Part shown: positions 36,261-49,980 of the stretch, one piece after another | Position numbering within the stretch: the stretch's first letter is position 1 | How the letters are laid out: every line of letters starts with the position of its first letter | From: Macrobrachium rosenbergii | Taxonomy: Eukaryota > Arthropoda > Malacostraca > Decapoda > Palaemonidae | Assembly: GCF_040412425.1 (NCBI RefSeq) | Contig: NC_089782.1 | Coordinates: forward strand, 23,173,122 to 23,237,121 | DNA length: 64,000 bases | Direction of reading: 5' to 3' | The notes under the pieces: generated by a model | The model's input: the letters and a program-made list of their open reading frames with translations, nothing else | Told to the model about the DNA's origin: nothing | The model's database searches: none | Made by a program: the position numbers and the translations under genes

Positions 36261-37811
36261 AGAAATATTTTTGCTTGAATAATATGTAATGAGAGATGAA
36301 GATAATTTTTGTGGAAGAATGTCTCAAAGACACATGTTAAAACTTTTTAAAAGGCTTCTCTAAAGATGGTACTGTTGAAGAAATGAATAACAAGATATTA
36401 CTGTATGGCAAGCAGTGAGAAATAGAAATTGAAGAAGAAGATAGTCATCAGCTTGTCATTGTTGAGCTGAAAAACATAAGTGAAGAGCTTAGTGAACCTT
36501 GATTAAGGTAGAAATAAGATTGCAGATACAGGAGGCCAAAGTTACTAGAAATGGCAAGAAAGTTAACTACCAAAAATAAAAAAGGTAAATGCTTTTGCTT
36601 GTATGGTGTACAAATATTAGAATATATAAACTATAGAAGATAAGCAAAACTTGACAGACATGTCCAGGATGACCCTGCTTATGGTAATGGAAAGAAGAAG
36701 CAAAAATTCCACTAACAAGTACAATAGACATCTTTTGAAGAAAACATCTGCCCCATCAACTGGTACTGATGTACGTATAGCTCCTCCTTGCATATCTTTG
36801 GAAGAGAGAGAAAGAGGTGGAGTTGTTTGCTTCATTATTCTTGCCAGTATCCAAAAGATATTGATGAATTTGTCTCTATATTCTCTTGCTGAGCCTCACC
36901 TTAAACCAATTAGTGTTAGTGTAGTCACCTACCACAATCAAAAGGATATGAGTATTTTCAAGTAAGTGCATTGACGGGGAGTTTCCATGCATAATGTGCA
37001 TGTAGATAGTGCTAATGCTACCATTAAATTTTCGTAGACTTAGGTTAAGTTTTTTTAAAATGGAAGACTACATTCATTGGTTATTTCTTTAGTCAGATGT
37101 TCATTGAAAGGATGTTAATTATATAATGGCTTATTATTTTGATCGTTATGGTTAGGCATAACTCTGTTGGAAAGAGAGGATCATCTGTATAAATAATCTA
37201 ACCAATCCTGAAGATGATCTATAAGGAACTGAAACTCGGTTAAGAGCTGCTTATGTGTAAAATTGTGTAATGTAACCCCATCTTGCATACTAAAGATAGA
37301 ATTGATAATACCCATAAGTTTTTGGTTATTGTTACTTGACATTGTAAGTTTTTGTTTGTTGTGTCATGACACCCTACACGTGGCTTAATCAGCCTTGTAT
37401 TAAGAGGGATTTTTTATTTATGCACCTTTCACAGTACTGTGCCGTAACACCATTGTCAAAGAGGATACCACTTTGAAAGCAAGTGAAGGTAATATTTTTA
37501 AGCTGTGCACAAGTCCCAAGTAAACTAAGAATACAACATGATAAAAGAAATACCAAAACAGTTTAGAGTAAAAATGTGTAAAATGGTATTGTATAATGGA
37601 TAGTAAAAAAATGAAACTGATAAGTTTTATGTTACTGCTGTACATCATGGTTTATGCATGTGCTACACTGTACATTATTGCACAATCATACCAATTGAGG
37701 AAGCAGTATGTGGTGTATCTGATGTTGTAACCAATTTATTCAGAAAAGTATACAGATCAACAGGATCGGAATGTATATACAGAATGTATAATGCTCCCAG
37801 AATGTATAATG

Positions 37812-37834
37812 CACACACACACACACACACACAC
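37812..37834. repeat. (CA)n microsatellite
   Basis: About 12 CA units. Just before it, the word AGAATGTATAATGC is repeated twice. A short CT run lies at 37968-37990. Confidence 0.95.
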
Positions 37835-37990
37835 ATGAATTGCTTACTTTGTGCGCCTTTTATGCCACAGCATGGTGCAAATTTCAATTAAGATCTCAAA
37901 ATTGCTGATGATTCAACAAGGTCATAGCCTTATTAGTTTATAGGTAATAAGAATTTCAATCGTTCTCGCTCTCTCTCTCTCTCTCTCTCT

Positions 37991-40900
37991 GAAGGTATTG
38001 CTTTTTCTTGCTCTCACAAAATTTGAATTGTAGATTTAAGACTCATAAATTAGAGGTAAGAGTGTCACACAGGTACAGAAAACTAGTTGTTCAGTTTGTT
38101 CATTATCAATAATTCATACATATGCTTATGTTAATCTGTAGATTAACATTTATATTGTAGTTATGGTTCTTTCTCCTGGCCTTTTAACTAGTGACCAGGG
38201 ACTTTGCTAAATATGAATGGCATTGAAAAATAAGTTTTGCACAGGGAAAACTGTTAAAGAGTTGAAAGTTTCTTAAAAATGAAGGAACAAAAACTGTTTT
38301 CAAGTAAATTTTTTATGCTAGTATAACTACAAAATTCTATAACTAAAGAAGTTTGTATATTCAAAATAATATACTTCAAAAAGTTTACAATAGGATTTTT
38401 TGTACTTGCATTATTATTACTGTTATTGATGACAGTAGTACAGTAGTAATAGTAGTTGTTATGAAATAGCTTAACCTGCCAACTGTGTGAAAATTTACAT
38501 CATGCACAGAATGAGCAGTCTGGTACAGACTTACATGTTTGAAAGGTGAAATACAGTAGGTACTAATTCATGTGTAGTTAGAAATGCTGTTCTTAAGATT
38601 AAGCTGTTTGAAATGTGTATTATGTTTTAATCATATGTGTTTTGATAAGAATACAAAGTCGTGCCTGATATATATAGGAGCATTTCCGGTCCGAGCTGGG
38701 AGCAGCCATTGAAGCTTGTTAACAAGGCAGGTAATTTGTGGTATGTAGTTGAGTGCAGGGCACTGCCAGTCTTCTGTCAACAACCCAGCACATCTTCTTT
38801 GGCCACCATCCTGTCATGGCATCTGGCTGTGCTGATTTGCAGATTTAAACTTTCTCGATATTTCTTTGGTTATTGACTGTTTTGTATGAGTGATTACATT
38901 AGGGGTCTATCAATATGGATGTGGTTCAGAATAATAGATGAGTATAGTTCTGACCAATAAGAGATGTGTGAGCTGAGATAGTGTGTGGATGCTTTATGAA
39001 GCTCTTGACCATAGGTCCTCACCATATTTGTATCATTTGTAGTAAAGATTCCCAAATAGGCAAGTAGAGAAGTCACAGAATGTCAAAAAATAAATGAAAC
39101 ATGAAAGAAGACAAGTAAAGCAACAAACAGTGCTGCAAGAAGAAAAAGAAAGGAAGCAGAGTACATTTAGACTATAGGAGGTTTAAACAGAATAGAATTT
39201 TTGATACAATTAAGCAGGCATACAGGTTGCTTGAAAAGAGGACGACCATTCAGTCCATGTGAAAGCCCACAAAGTGGCATAAGGATGGGATTATCACAGT
39301 TAAGTTACATAAAGATGGGATTGAATGGGTAATTGGCTGGCATCTCTTCTTGAGCATAATCTCTTAGCAAACCAGTAGCTGTACTGAAGAAGTAGTGGAA
39401 GGGGCCATGGTGCAGATGGCGACACAATATTTTCCTGTCTTTGAGCTTTGACTTCAGAGATGTGACTTTTTCTCTTTCCTTTGAAACAGTGGTTGACCCT
39501 CAGGGTAAAGCTTCCATCATCATAACTCTCAATAGATGTATTATACTAGCTCCATTTGGGAATGAAAGGGTCCTGTGTTTTCCTCTGTGCCTCAGTGCTC
39601 TATCAGCTGCTGTATCTCCATCCCAGGATGTACAGAAGATTACAGGTGTCATTTTGATATTTTTTTCATGACTGGGAAAATGAAACTTCCAGGTGACGGA
39701 TCAGTGCCAGTCAGTTCCAAGTAACTCCTCCCCTTAGGAGTAAGTCTCCCATATAAAAGGCAGTGGTTTGCATTCATGTATTTGCATACCAGATTTTCAA
39801 GACAATTTTAATTTTTCATAGGTATACAAGCCAAATCCTTGTATCATAATCTTACCACAACCATCCCCAAATAGCCAACAGTTGTGAAGGGAAAGTGCTT
39901 GGCTGCAGACAGGTGGTTGGGTGTTACCATACCAATCACTTACCTACCACCAGTTAACCATCTTGTTACCAAGCTCCAGCAAACATTTGCAGTTGGTGCT
40001 GGGAGTACTCCTGATTACAAGGCACTGGTTTGTAATCAAGGAAAATACAAATAAACCTGGAACTTGAATATATTTGAAGTACAGTACTTATAAATAAGTG
40101 GTGTACCTTGATTTTCTAGAGATTTTAAATGTTGTGGAATAAAGTACATATAGTATTGTGTCAACTGATATGCAATACAGTACCTAGTTTAGTATATTTT
40201 TGTTACAGTTCTAAGAGGCTTGAAGTTTTGAAAACCTGGACTATTCTTGAATAGTATAGTGTACAGGACATAGCTTCAGTGTAGTTACAAATACATACTG
40301 TGTATAATATATCGTACTGTATATTAGAAATTACAAGAAAAATTTAGTAGATTCTTGTTTTGAAAAGGGTGTTGTTTAGATATTAGTACAGTATTGTATT
40401 TCAATTCCTACATTATGGAGCAAACATAATCAGTTTGCCTTAATAAGTCATCTCATCACAGCATTGCAGATTATTCCGTGCTCTTTCCATGCAAAGTTTA
40501 CTTGTGCTTTGTTTGTATATTTTGTCTCAGTCTGTAATATTTGGCTTGTGTTGCATTTTTTCTGAAAGCAGGAAACCAGTACTTTGTTGTATTAATACAA
40601 GAGTTATTTGATGTGATTGATGGCGTTATGTGTGAATGTTGTGTTTACACTTTCTTCTTGTAGATTTTAATAACTTGGATGATGTCTCATTGTGGTACTT
40701 ACAGAATTTAGTGCTGCAGTAACCAGAGGATTAAATTTTTAGTGCTATTTTGGAGAGTGATTATGATGAATATTAGATTTTTCATATTTACTTTTTGCAG
40801 GGAGTAGGCTTTTTATGGTTAATGGGTTCATAGGAACAAATTAGAATAATACTTGTAACCATTTCATTTTTCAAATCCAGTAGTGCAGTTGCTGTTTGCT

Positions 40901-42618
40901 CTTAGAACTATGTTAGAAACTGTACAGAGTACTTGCTATTCAGTATTATTATTTTGTGTATATCTAAATCTTTGCAGAATTCGTGCACTGTTTACTAATA
41001 AGATTTGGGAAATCAAATGATAGGTGGAGCAATAAATGACTGAACCAGAAATAGTTATGTGCTGAACATTTTATGCCATATAACGGTTAGGCTTTAAAAA
41101 TTAAATTATGCACCGTATTTGAAGAGAAAATTGTAACTTTTCATAATAACATGAGCAATGAAAAGAGTAAGATCTGCAGTGATTAAGTAAATTAAAACAC
41201 AAACAAAAACTTTGAGAACTTACTCTATTTTCATTATCAAAGGTGTGCTTTGAATATTCCAGAAGTTTGGAATTTATGAAACTTCAAGTTTTAATCTTAA
41301 ATAAATTTTGTGAAATTTGTTTTCTTGGGTGACATGACTCCAAGTATGAGAATTTACATGCTTTATTGATTATATTATGCCTTAAGAACAAGAATAGGAA
41401 TACTAATGACATATTTGTTATTATTGTTGTAATATTCTCAGTGTACAGTTGGCCTAAGACTTAGACAGTCATTCCTTCCTGAATTATGTAGTTTTCTCTT
41501 CAGAGTTTTGCTTATGAGTACAATAATTGTCTTAATTTCAGTAAAAAAAATTGGCTTTGAACTGTTGAATGACTAAATGAGTCATGGGTCTGGTACTGTA
41601 TTTGTGCATATAATGAATATCTGCAAACACGGAAAGCCCCACTAACCTAACTGGCTAGAAGAGTAGTGGATGTCGCACTCTGTGGCTTTTACAGGGAAAA
41701 ATTACTAACAGTGTGGTACAAGAACCTATACGCCAAGTCAGCATACCATTTTCCTTGATACAATGTTCTGTTTAGATATGTAAATGCTATATATTCGTTG
41801 TCATTTTGATCTTTGAGACCTGTTTTGTTAAAACCTTTCATAGAACAAAGTATTTGCCTGTATCATCACTCTAGAAAAATAACAATCCTAAATATAAAGT
41901 CTTTGGATTACTTATTATTTGTTTCATGGCAATAGCTGTTTTAATCTGATAATTCTGATTTGTAGAGTCCTTCTGTTAATTCTGTTTTTTTTATGCTCCT
42001 CCAAGGAAATAGGAAGTCAGGCAGGAACTCAGGCGGAGGTATACTACTGAATAGTCGTATCTCACATGTGCACGGAGGTCTGTCACGGCTAATTTTTTTC
42101 CTTAGATCTCTATTTTTGGTTCTGAGGTAGCACTGTAAAGCAGCAGAACATTCTTTTTCTTTTTCTTTTTTGACCTGTCTGATGTTCAAAAGATGACTGT
42201 ATTAACATTCCTATTAAAAACATGCACACCATTTGAGGCGAGGAATGCTTAAATTGATTAAAATGTTCATCATTTTGTAAGGTGATAGCTATTCATAGTT
42301 CTCTTCTATATGCTTCCACACACAAGCATGTTGATACATTACTAAGAAAGCAGCTTGGTAGATTATATCAAATTTTTTGCATGGGCTTCTGGATTAAAGA
42401 AAAATAATTGGCTTCCATATACTCCCCTTTTTTTGTATGATTTTGTCCATCTTTGGAAAAATGAGACAGTTTTGGGGGATGTGATGGTGATGTTCATGGA
42501 AGATGAAGGAGGTTAAGTGAGATATTTGTATCCTTATTACGGATACTGTAATCACTTGGTTTCTTTAAACAGGACAATGACAGCTGCATTATTATAATCA
42601 AGCTTTGTTGATTATTGT
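37991..42618. other. Intronic DNA, no gene seen
   Basis: AT-rich intron sequence. The stretch 39680-40060 has a more complex composition (ACAGGTGGTTGGGTGTTACC, CAGCAAACATTTGCAGTTGG) and may be a dispersed repeat, but no second copy is in the window. Confidence 0.4.
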
Positions 42619-43337
42619 GCTTTGAAAGAGAATAATGCATCTGGATCATACTTAAGGGACAGTTTAGCCAGTTCATCATTGACATGAAATGCAAAATACT
42701 GAGTGTGAATCTGAATGAGCACTCTAGTTTTACCAGAAATTGTTTGAACTTTATTTTTCATTTGTTTTTAATTATCTATGTAGCTTTGCAAATTGAGGAG
42801 CCATGATACCTCAGCAGTCCCTGGTACTTTTTGGGTAGTTTTTCTTAATGGAAATGGGTGATGTGGTTTCCTGAAAATTAGGTTGACTAGAGATATTTGG
42901 GTTTAGTGACGTGTTCTATATAACAAGGACAAAACATATGGCAGAGAGTACCTGACATGCAACCTCTGCACTCATGTGGCTTTGAAAGAGAATAATGTGT
43001 GTGAATCATACTTAAGGGACAGTTTAGCTAGTTCATCATTGACATGGAATGCAAAATACTGAGTGTGAATCTGAATGCACACTCTATTTTACCCGAAATT
43101 GTTTGAACCTTACATTTCATTTGTTTTTAATTATCTATGTAGCTTTGCAAATTGTGAGGAGCCATGATACCTCAGCAGTTTCTGGTACTTTATGGGTAAT
43201 TTTTCTTAATGGAAATGGGTGATGTGGTTTCCTGAAAATTAGGTTGACTAGAGATATTTGGGTTTAGTGACGTTCTATATAACAAGGACAAAACATATGG
43301 CAGAAAGTACCTGACATGCAACCTCTGCACTCGTGTT
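42619..43337. repeat. Tandem duplication of a 360-bp unit
   Basis: Copy 1 (42619-42978) and copy 2 (42979-43337) both start CTTTGAAAGAGAATAAT and end ACCTGACATGCAACCTCTGC. By eye they differ at only about 5 percent of positions, so the duplication is recent. The unit has no reading frame. Confidence 0.93.
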
Positions 43338-43954
43338 TAAGGTTTGAAAATGATTAAAAAAGTGATGATCATGATGATGTTTTCTCCATTTGCAATGTCG
43401 TGGTCACTGTGACATTGACCGCCAAAGGCTTGGACAAAACGAATGTTTTCCCCAGCATGTTAGGCAGTGATGCTGCCCTTCCTTTAATCAGTGACGAGAA
43501 TCAGTTTTATTGACAAGATATGTATAAGCAGCATTGAATGTCAATAAAAATATACTTTGGTGATAAAAAGTTTGGCAGGAAATGGAAGTGAAGTAAAATG
43601 CAACACATTACTCATTCATGTTAGTCTTTGGTCATGAAACTCTAAATGGGTTATTGAGTAGCCATCAGCTGGTCCCAAGCCCAGTAAAGCGAGGAGGTTT
43701 TTTTTTTTTTGTTAGCAAGGATATACAAACATGAAAGATAAAGCCTCAAAACTAATGAAATTTACAAGTGAAATGGCGACAACCACAATACTAAGCACTT
43801 TTTAGATAGGTAGGAGATTTAAGGGTTCCAGAAAAAGGGAAAACAACAAAAAAGAAAATTCAATGAAAAAAAATACAGTGAGTATAGGAACAACATTGAA
43901 AAATACTTGAGTTAAAATATAAAACACACCAAGAGCTTTTTTTTTTTTTGGTTT

Positions 43955-44153
43955 CAGGATTGTGGATAATGTTAGTCATTTTCAGTAAAATTTTGAAATA
44001 TGGGATTTATAGAAGTATATCAGGAGTGTGGATAATTTAATCAGTTTTAGTAAAATTTTTGAAATATGAGATATATAGAAAATATATCAGGATTGTCAAT
44101 AATTCTACTCAGTTTGGTAAAATTTTTTAAATATGGAATTTATAGAAAAAACA
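43955..44153. repeat. Three tandem copies of a ~66-bp unit
   Basis: Three imperfect units, each starting CAGGA(T/G)TGT and containing CAGTTTTAGTAAAATTTTTG-like and ATATGGGATTTATAGAA-like words. Confidence 0.8.
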
Positions 44154-44285
44154 CCATTCCATTTAATCTTAAAGAAGTCTACCTCATTGAGGGATATAAT
44201 TTTTCTTTTGTTGCCACTTGTTAATGTTGTAAAAGATGATAAGCATTACAGTAAGCCCTCAAAGATCCAAACTGTTTAGGTGGAT

Positions 44286-44432
<147 letters not shown>

Positions 44433-47229
44433 GGAAAACTAAACAAGCACATACTTGAAAACCCTTGTAGTATCACATGGATTGGGATTAGGGAAAAAGT
44501 TATGCCATCATAACTGATTTTTTAAGGACATGATTATAAAAAGAATGTAGGGTTACATATGTTTACAAAACAAAATATTCATTTTTATTGGGTATTCATG
44601 TGTAATTTGATTTCAGTCTGCAAGAACTTGAGTCAGTTAACACAAGATTTATGAATAACATTTTAAAGAAACATATTTTGAAAATGCGATAACGTAGTGT
44701 CAGTGGTACTTTCAGGTTAAGGTTATGTGCTTAAAAATGGTACAGTACTGTATTAGAAAACATTTTCTTCCACCAATCCTGTACAGCAGTTGAAAGAACT
44801 AACTGTATTATTATGGTGCATGAATATTAACATTCTGATGTTGCTGCTGCTTTTTTGTAAATATAAGCAATTCAGTGACCAGTTCCAAATATCTCCTTTG
44901 TTTCAAGATGAAGTTGTAGAAAATTTGTATAATTCAAGCATGACAAGATACGGAACTTTAAGATAATTAAATACATTGCTGTACAGTAACTGTATATAAC
45001 AGAGGTTTTATATTGCATTTGAAGTTCTTTAGGCATGAAATGAGAAGATCAGTCTCTGCTTTCCCATTAGAAAGGAAAGGATGGAATATTTCTCATTTAA
45101 GGAGAAGCTATCTGTTGCAGAAAGTCCTTGAAGTAAAATATAAATATTGAATTATGCTATTCTTGAGAGCACTTTGTTGTAAAGTCGGGGTCCATTACTG
45201 CATATCTTAGTAGGATGTTCATATGGAGGAACATTTAAGGTGCTTGTTCTTTTATTTGTTGCCTTCATGTTCTCTGTTCCTTATGTTAGTATTTATTTAC
45301 TGTGATAGAATTTTAAGGTCAAAAAGCTTTGGTTGACATGACTGATCATGGTCTTACAAATCTCTTTTAAAGAATCCCAACATTCTTGAGCAGGGCAGGC
45401 TATTAGAAAAGGTTTCTTAGCCATTTGCACCTGTTGATTAAGAAAGGACATGAATATTCACAAAAAGAAGGAGTAAGTGGGTCTGACCCACTTATTCTCT
45501 CATCCAAACTCATTTTCTCTTTTACTTCACTAATTTCTGTTTTTGAAAATTTATTTTCTCGATTTAGACATTGGTGGTATCCCTCTCATGCAAACAGACA
45601 AGTTGACCTTCCTCAGATTTATTTTATCTGACCAGAGCTTATAGAAAGTTTTCAGTCCTGGAGTCAAACAGAACTGAACTAATATTTATTGCTTAAGCTT
45701 TTTCCTATTCCATACTTTTTAGCAAAAAGTGGATATGTTACTTAGGAGAAAGTATTTTAATGTTATAGTTTTCTCAGGATTGACCTCAACTCTGCCATGT
45801 CATTGCAGTTATCAGTATTTTCCATGTCTGTTGTGGATAAGTGCTTTAAGCTTTTTCCATCACCCTTGTTTTAAAGCAAATTTTATGAGTATAGATTTTG
45901 AGACTTCAGTTATGGTGCGAGAGAATTCTCAGGTACATTGAACTGTATATTTATGAGTTCTGGAAAAAGTTTAATCGTCAGTATCAGCAGGAAATTCCAT
46001 TTTACTGTGTATATCATGTTCAACGCTCTAATAATGATCTTTATTGATGTTAACCATCATATGAGTAGGAATTTTAATTATTATCTGGTTCTGCTTTAAT
46101 AAAATGACAAGTGCATTTTCTTGTCATTTTTTCATTTGGCAGCTTGACTTACTGCCTGTGAGCAGCAAGAGAGAGCCTAAAGTGGTCTTGGTTTTGCTTA
46201 TTAACCACTTAACATTAAGACAATTGTTGATAGTCTGTCAATAAACTTCTGGTGTCAAGTACGTGAAACAGATTTATATTGTAGCATTGTAACCCCATCA
46301 ATCATGTATGTGTAAGTCCATAACTGAGGTTGTCAAATGTCCCCAGACTCAATAGTTGTTTGTCTAACGAACAAAACAAGTGTGTTAGTCTCATGGCACA
46401 TGCACCACCTGGAGGCAGTGGTACACAGTACTCATGTCACATTCACCCTTCTCATAAGTCTGCAGTTCTGCTAACAACTCTTCCATAATTGCCGAGCTTG
46501 TGTCCTCTGCAGACTTGCCAGTTTTTAACGTTATTCTAACAGTTTTCCATTATTAGCCAGTTGATTTTATTTTTCAGCCATTTTACTTTCTGTGTTAAGT
46601 GATGTGTAATTTTTGCATTTAAGCAGGTACATTACAGGTGCATAGTGGCAAGCTAATCGAGTACGTACAAAATTTGTTTCAGTTTAGCTTAGAAATTTTT
46701 GTATCTTCAATTTTTTGTAATTTTAATGTATATTTTAATTTTTATAAACGACAGGCTAATTGTTAGTGTTAGGAGGTAGAGTTTAGTTCAGTTTCTGTTC
46801 TGCACTGTAAGTAGAGTGAGATGACTAGTAATTTTTTTGCACTGTATTTTTTGGAATATTTTTTGGGAGGTGTTAATTATTGATACCATTTCTTATTTTA
46901 TCCTTTTTTCCTAGTGTATCAGTTACATCTGTTGGCTTCCTGTAATTGTTACTTAATATTTTGTCAGTTCAGGTTTTTAATTTATATGTGCTAGTACATG
47001 TATAGTATATCACTTTTACAATATTCTCTGTCAGTGATTATATCTCATACTATACTATACCGTGTTTTGTATACCAACAACCTCTTTCTGCTTTTATTTT
47101 TTGTGTGACTTTTTTAGTGCCCCTTTTTATGTAGTATTCTGTATTATTTTCTGAATTCAGTGCTATGTATTAAGTGAATGGGCCAGACCCTTCATGGTAG
47201 TTTCTTTCATGCCTTCATGGTGTCTGTAT

Positions 47230-49210
47230 GAATGTGGACCTCTTATGTAGCAGATGCCTGTGTCAGGTGTATTCACCCAACCTTACCTGTGAAACAGGCT
47301 GTAAATGGTTACCTGAGCAGTGGGCATGCTTTGCCAAGGTTTAAGAACATCTCTCTCCCAGTTCCCGTTCATCAGTGTTCACCCTCTTCTGAATGCCCAA
47401 ATCCGATTACACTACAGCCAGCAGCTGTTTGGGTTCCTTGAAGAACACCATTCTTCTCAAGAGCCATCTTCATCATAAGGTGTACCTTTAGGCAAGAGAA
47501 GTGCCTACACCTTAAGGCAAGGGAAGTGCCAGTTGGGATGTTAGCAGACACCAAAACCTTGACTGCCATAGACACTCCAGAACCTTACCCCACTGTCTGT
47601 CCCCCAAGATACAGTAGCATGTGTATGAAAAAGCTGCTGGGTGGTAGTTGTAACTGTGATTGCATGAGGAGATTGAGTCCTCCTCCGACTGCACGTTATC
47701 ACCTTTTGACTCCATCCAAGGAGGTGTCGACCAGATTTATTCTGGGCTGGTCACAGACACTTATCGAGAAAAGAATATTGTGCACTCTCTTCCTTTATTG
47801 TTATTCTCCAGTGACATTCCCTTGTCACCAGTTTCTACTGGAGCACTGAGATTGGTGAATAGGAGGCAATAATTTTTGTCAGAGATTTATTTGGCACCTG
47901 TAACTCAGAAGAAGACACCAAATAATCTTTGACTTTCTACATGGAAGACATCAACCCTCTGAAGACGTCCTGAGCATCATCCAAGAGGATTCTTTGATGT
48001 GACTAAGAATCCTAGGATGCTTTCTGATCGTAAAGATGTAGAGAAACCAGAGGCAAGGCAGAGCCTCCTTCTTGGAGGCCCTCAACTGGGTTTGTCAGAT
48101 CTCTGAGCTTTGTAGACCACAGAAGCCCAAAGGAACTGTCAGATGCAGGGCTACTTTACAACTCTGTAGGATATGACTTGCCACCAGCAACCACTTTAGA
48201 CATTTTTAATTTTTATAGAACATGAAGTTGGGCTTCAAGAAATGACAAAAATATGTTTAGTTATATCAGAAGTTTAAAATTATAGGTCGTTTCACACACC
48301 TCCCAGCATGTTTCATAACCTATAAAAATATGTGTACTCATATCGTTTTTGTGGATCCTTTAACCACATTAATGTCAAGCTGGGGATGGAGGAGGAAGGA
48401 ACTTGAAAGAAGTATGAGTGACCAGTGGCCACTTCTCACTCATTTTTTCTGCCTAATCAGATGCTCTTAAGGACCTGTCAGATCCAGGGCTCTTGCTTGC
48501 AAGCATGTTAAGCTGCCTCTGTTGTAGAGGCAATTACTTAGTCTGCTTCTATATTTTCTCTGTCCTGGTTACTGTCAGTTTGATGAAGGTTGATGCAACT
48601 GAACAATTTCTCTGCAAGCTCCTGGCCACATCAAATTAGCTGTAATGGGTTTTAGGAGTCATCACTACATTTTTGTTGGTGTGCTAAGTCTTTAGAGGAT
48701 ATTGCCAAGGCCAGAAGGACAGCAATGTCTCACTAGCCTGGCATTGATTCTTCACAGGATGTTCATCTTCTGTAATGTAGTAAAGGTGTGGGCAAGGCAA
48801 CAAAGGATCTACCCACCTCCTGCCTTCCCCTCAGACATTTGGACCAATTTTCTTTGATGATGACCATGGCAACAATTAGCAGGCCAGCTCTAGGTGGGAG
48901 GCAAAGTCTTCTGTTTGGGCACAGGTAAGGTGGATGGCCTATGCTGAAGTTCCCTGGTCAAGGATGGTAGAAGGAAGGTTGTGGCAGGAGATGGGAGTGA
49001 AGCCATGTGTGGAAGAAGACTTTAAGACTGGTATATCTCTTTTTAACTGCTATGGAAGTCTTTACCCAGACCTTGGGACACTAGTGGTAGCACTTGCACA
49101 CTGGAACAGCGTAAGGCTTCAGAAGATGCTGGGATGGCTGGCTGATTATGTTGGTAACAGCAGTAGAATTATGCTATATGACTGTTATGTCACTTGTGTC
49201 ACTGGCTAGG
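47230..49210 (+). pseudogene. Possible decayed retroelement Gag-like segment
   Basis: This stretch is richer in GC than the intron around it and has many medium-length frames on +. They include TREKNIVHSLPLLLFSSD, AEPPSWRPSTGFVRS-like pieces and LPPATTLDIFNFYR near 48180-48215. The codon-like composition and broken frames look like an old Gag region of a retroelement. No RT, protease, integrase or recombinase motif was recognised. The inverted pair at 49.7-50.0 kb could be its right end. This is inference from composition and style only. Confidence 0.3.
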
Positions 49211-49667
49211 ACCATGTATGGATTTGGGAGAAGTCAGACCTTAGACAAGCACTGCCTACTTGTGTATGGACATATGAAATTGAAATAGCTTTGGTTTGCC
49301 AGACAAGACAGGTTCAGGAGATTGTCCTCTACAGGACAGTGGGCAAAGTTAAGTATACCTTAGTGTTACCAGACCAGCATAGTATAAGTTGATATCTTAC
49401 TGGCTATGGGAGGTTGTTGTGACTGTAACTTCATTCAGTCATTCATGATTAACCAGAGGCAAAGACTTCAATGGATATTATTTTATTATATTCCCTGTGT
49501 GTTATGAAGTACTCTACACTCTTTGGGTCCCTGACTCTTACCAGTCACCAAGTGTTCTTCTGGATCCCATAGGTATACACAAACGCTGGTAATTTTTCAT
49601 TAGCTATCCTTCCCCCTTAAATTAAAATTCAGGCATATATATGATTAATGGGGGTTGCCTTGAAATC

Positions 49668-49980
49668 ATCTGAGTTTCTATAAAACAAAGCTAGTTTTTT
49701 TTTCACAAACCCATCAGTTACAATATGAGTTCTCTCCTCCTGTTCCAGCTAATCTTCACAGCCTCTCATTTCCATACTAAATGAAAAGTTAGGAAGGTAA
49801 TTGATGAATACCTCTGCTTCCAGGTTATTTCGTGTGCTGTTAGACTACCATATTGTTTTGTCTTATAGACCCAAGATTGTTCAGTTTGGACACATTCAAG
49901 ACTTCTTGATGTATGCTTATATGTTTTACTGATGGGTTTGTATGAAAAAACTAGTTTGTGTTGTAAAACCTAAGTTTTTT
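49668..49980. repeat. Inverted repeat pair (~50 bp arms)
   Basis: The left arm at about 49668-49719 (ATAAAACAAAGCTAGTTTTT, then CACAAACCCATCAGT) is matched in reverse complement by the right arm at about 49928-49980 (ACTGATGGGTTTGTATGAAA, then AACTAGTTTGTGTTGTAAAA). The span is about 310 bases. It could be a MITE, or the ICR and end of a decayed DIRS-like element. Confidence 0.75.

Noticed and set aside
38661..38876. 71-codon plus-strand frame
   Set aside because: No similarity to known proteins, inside an intron, no splice signals.
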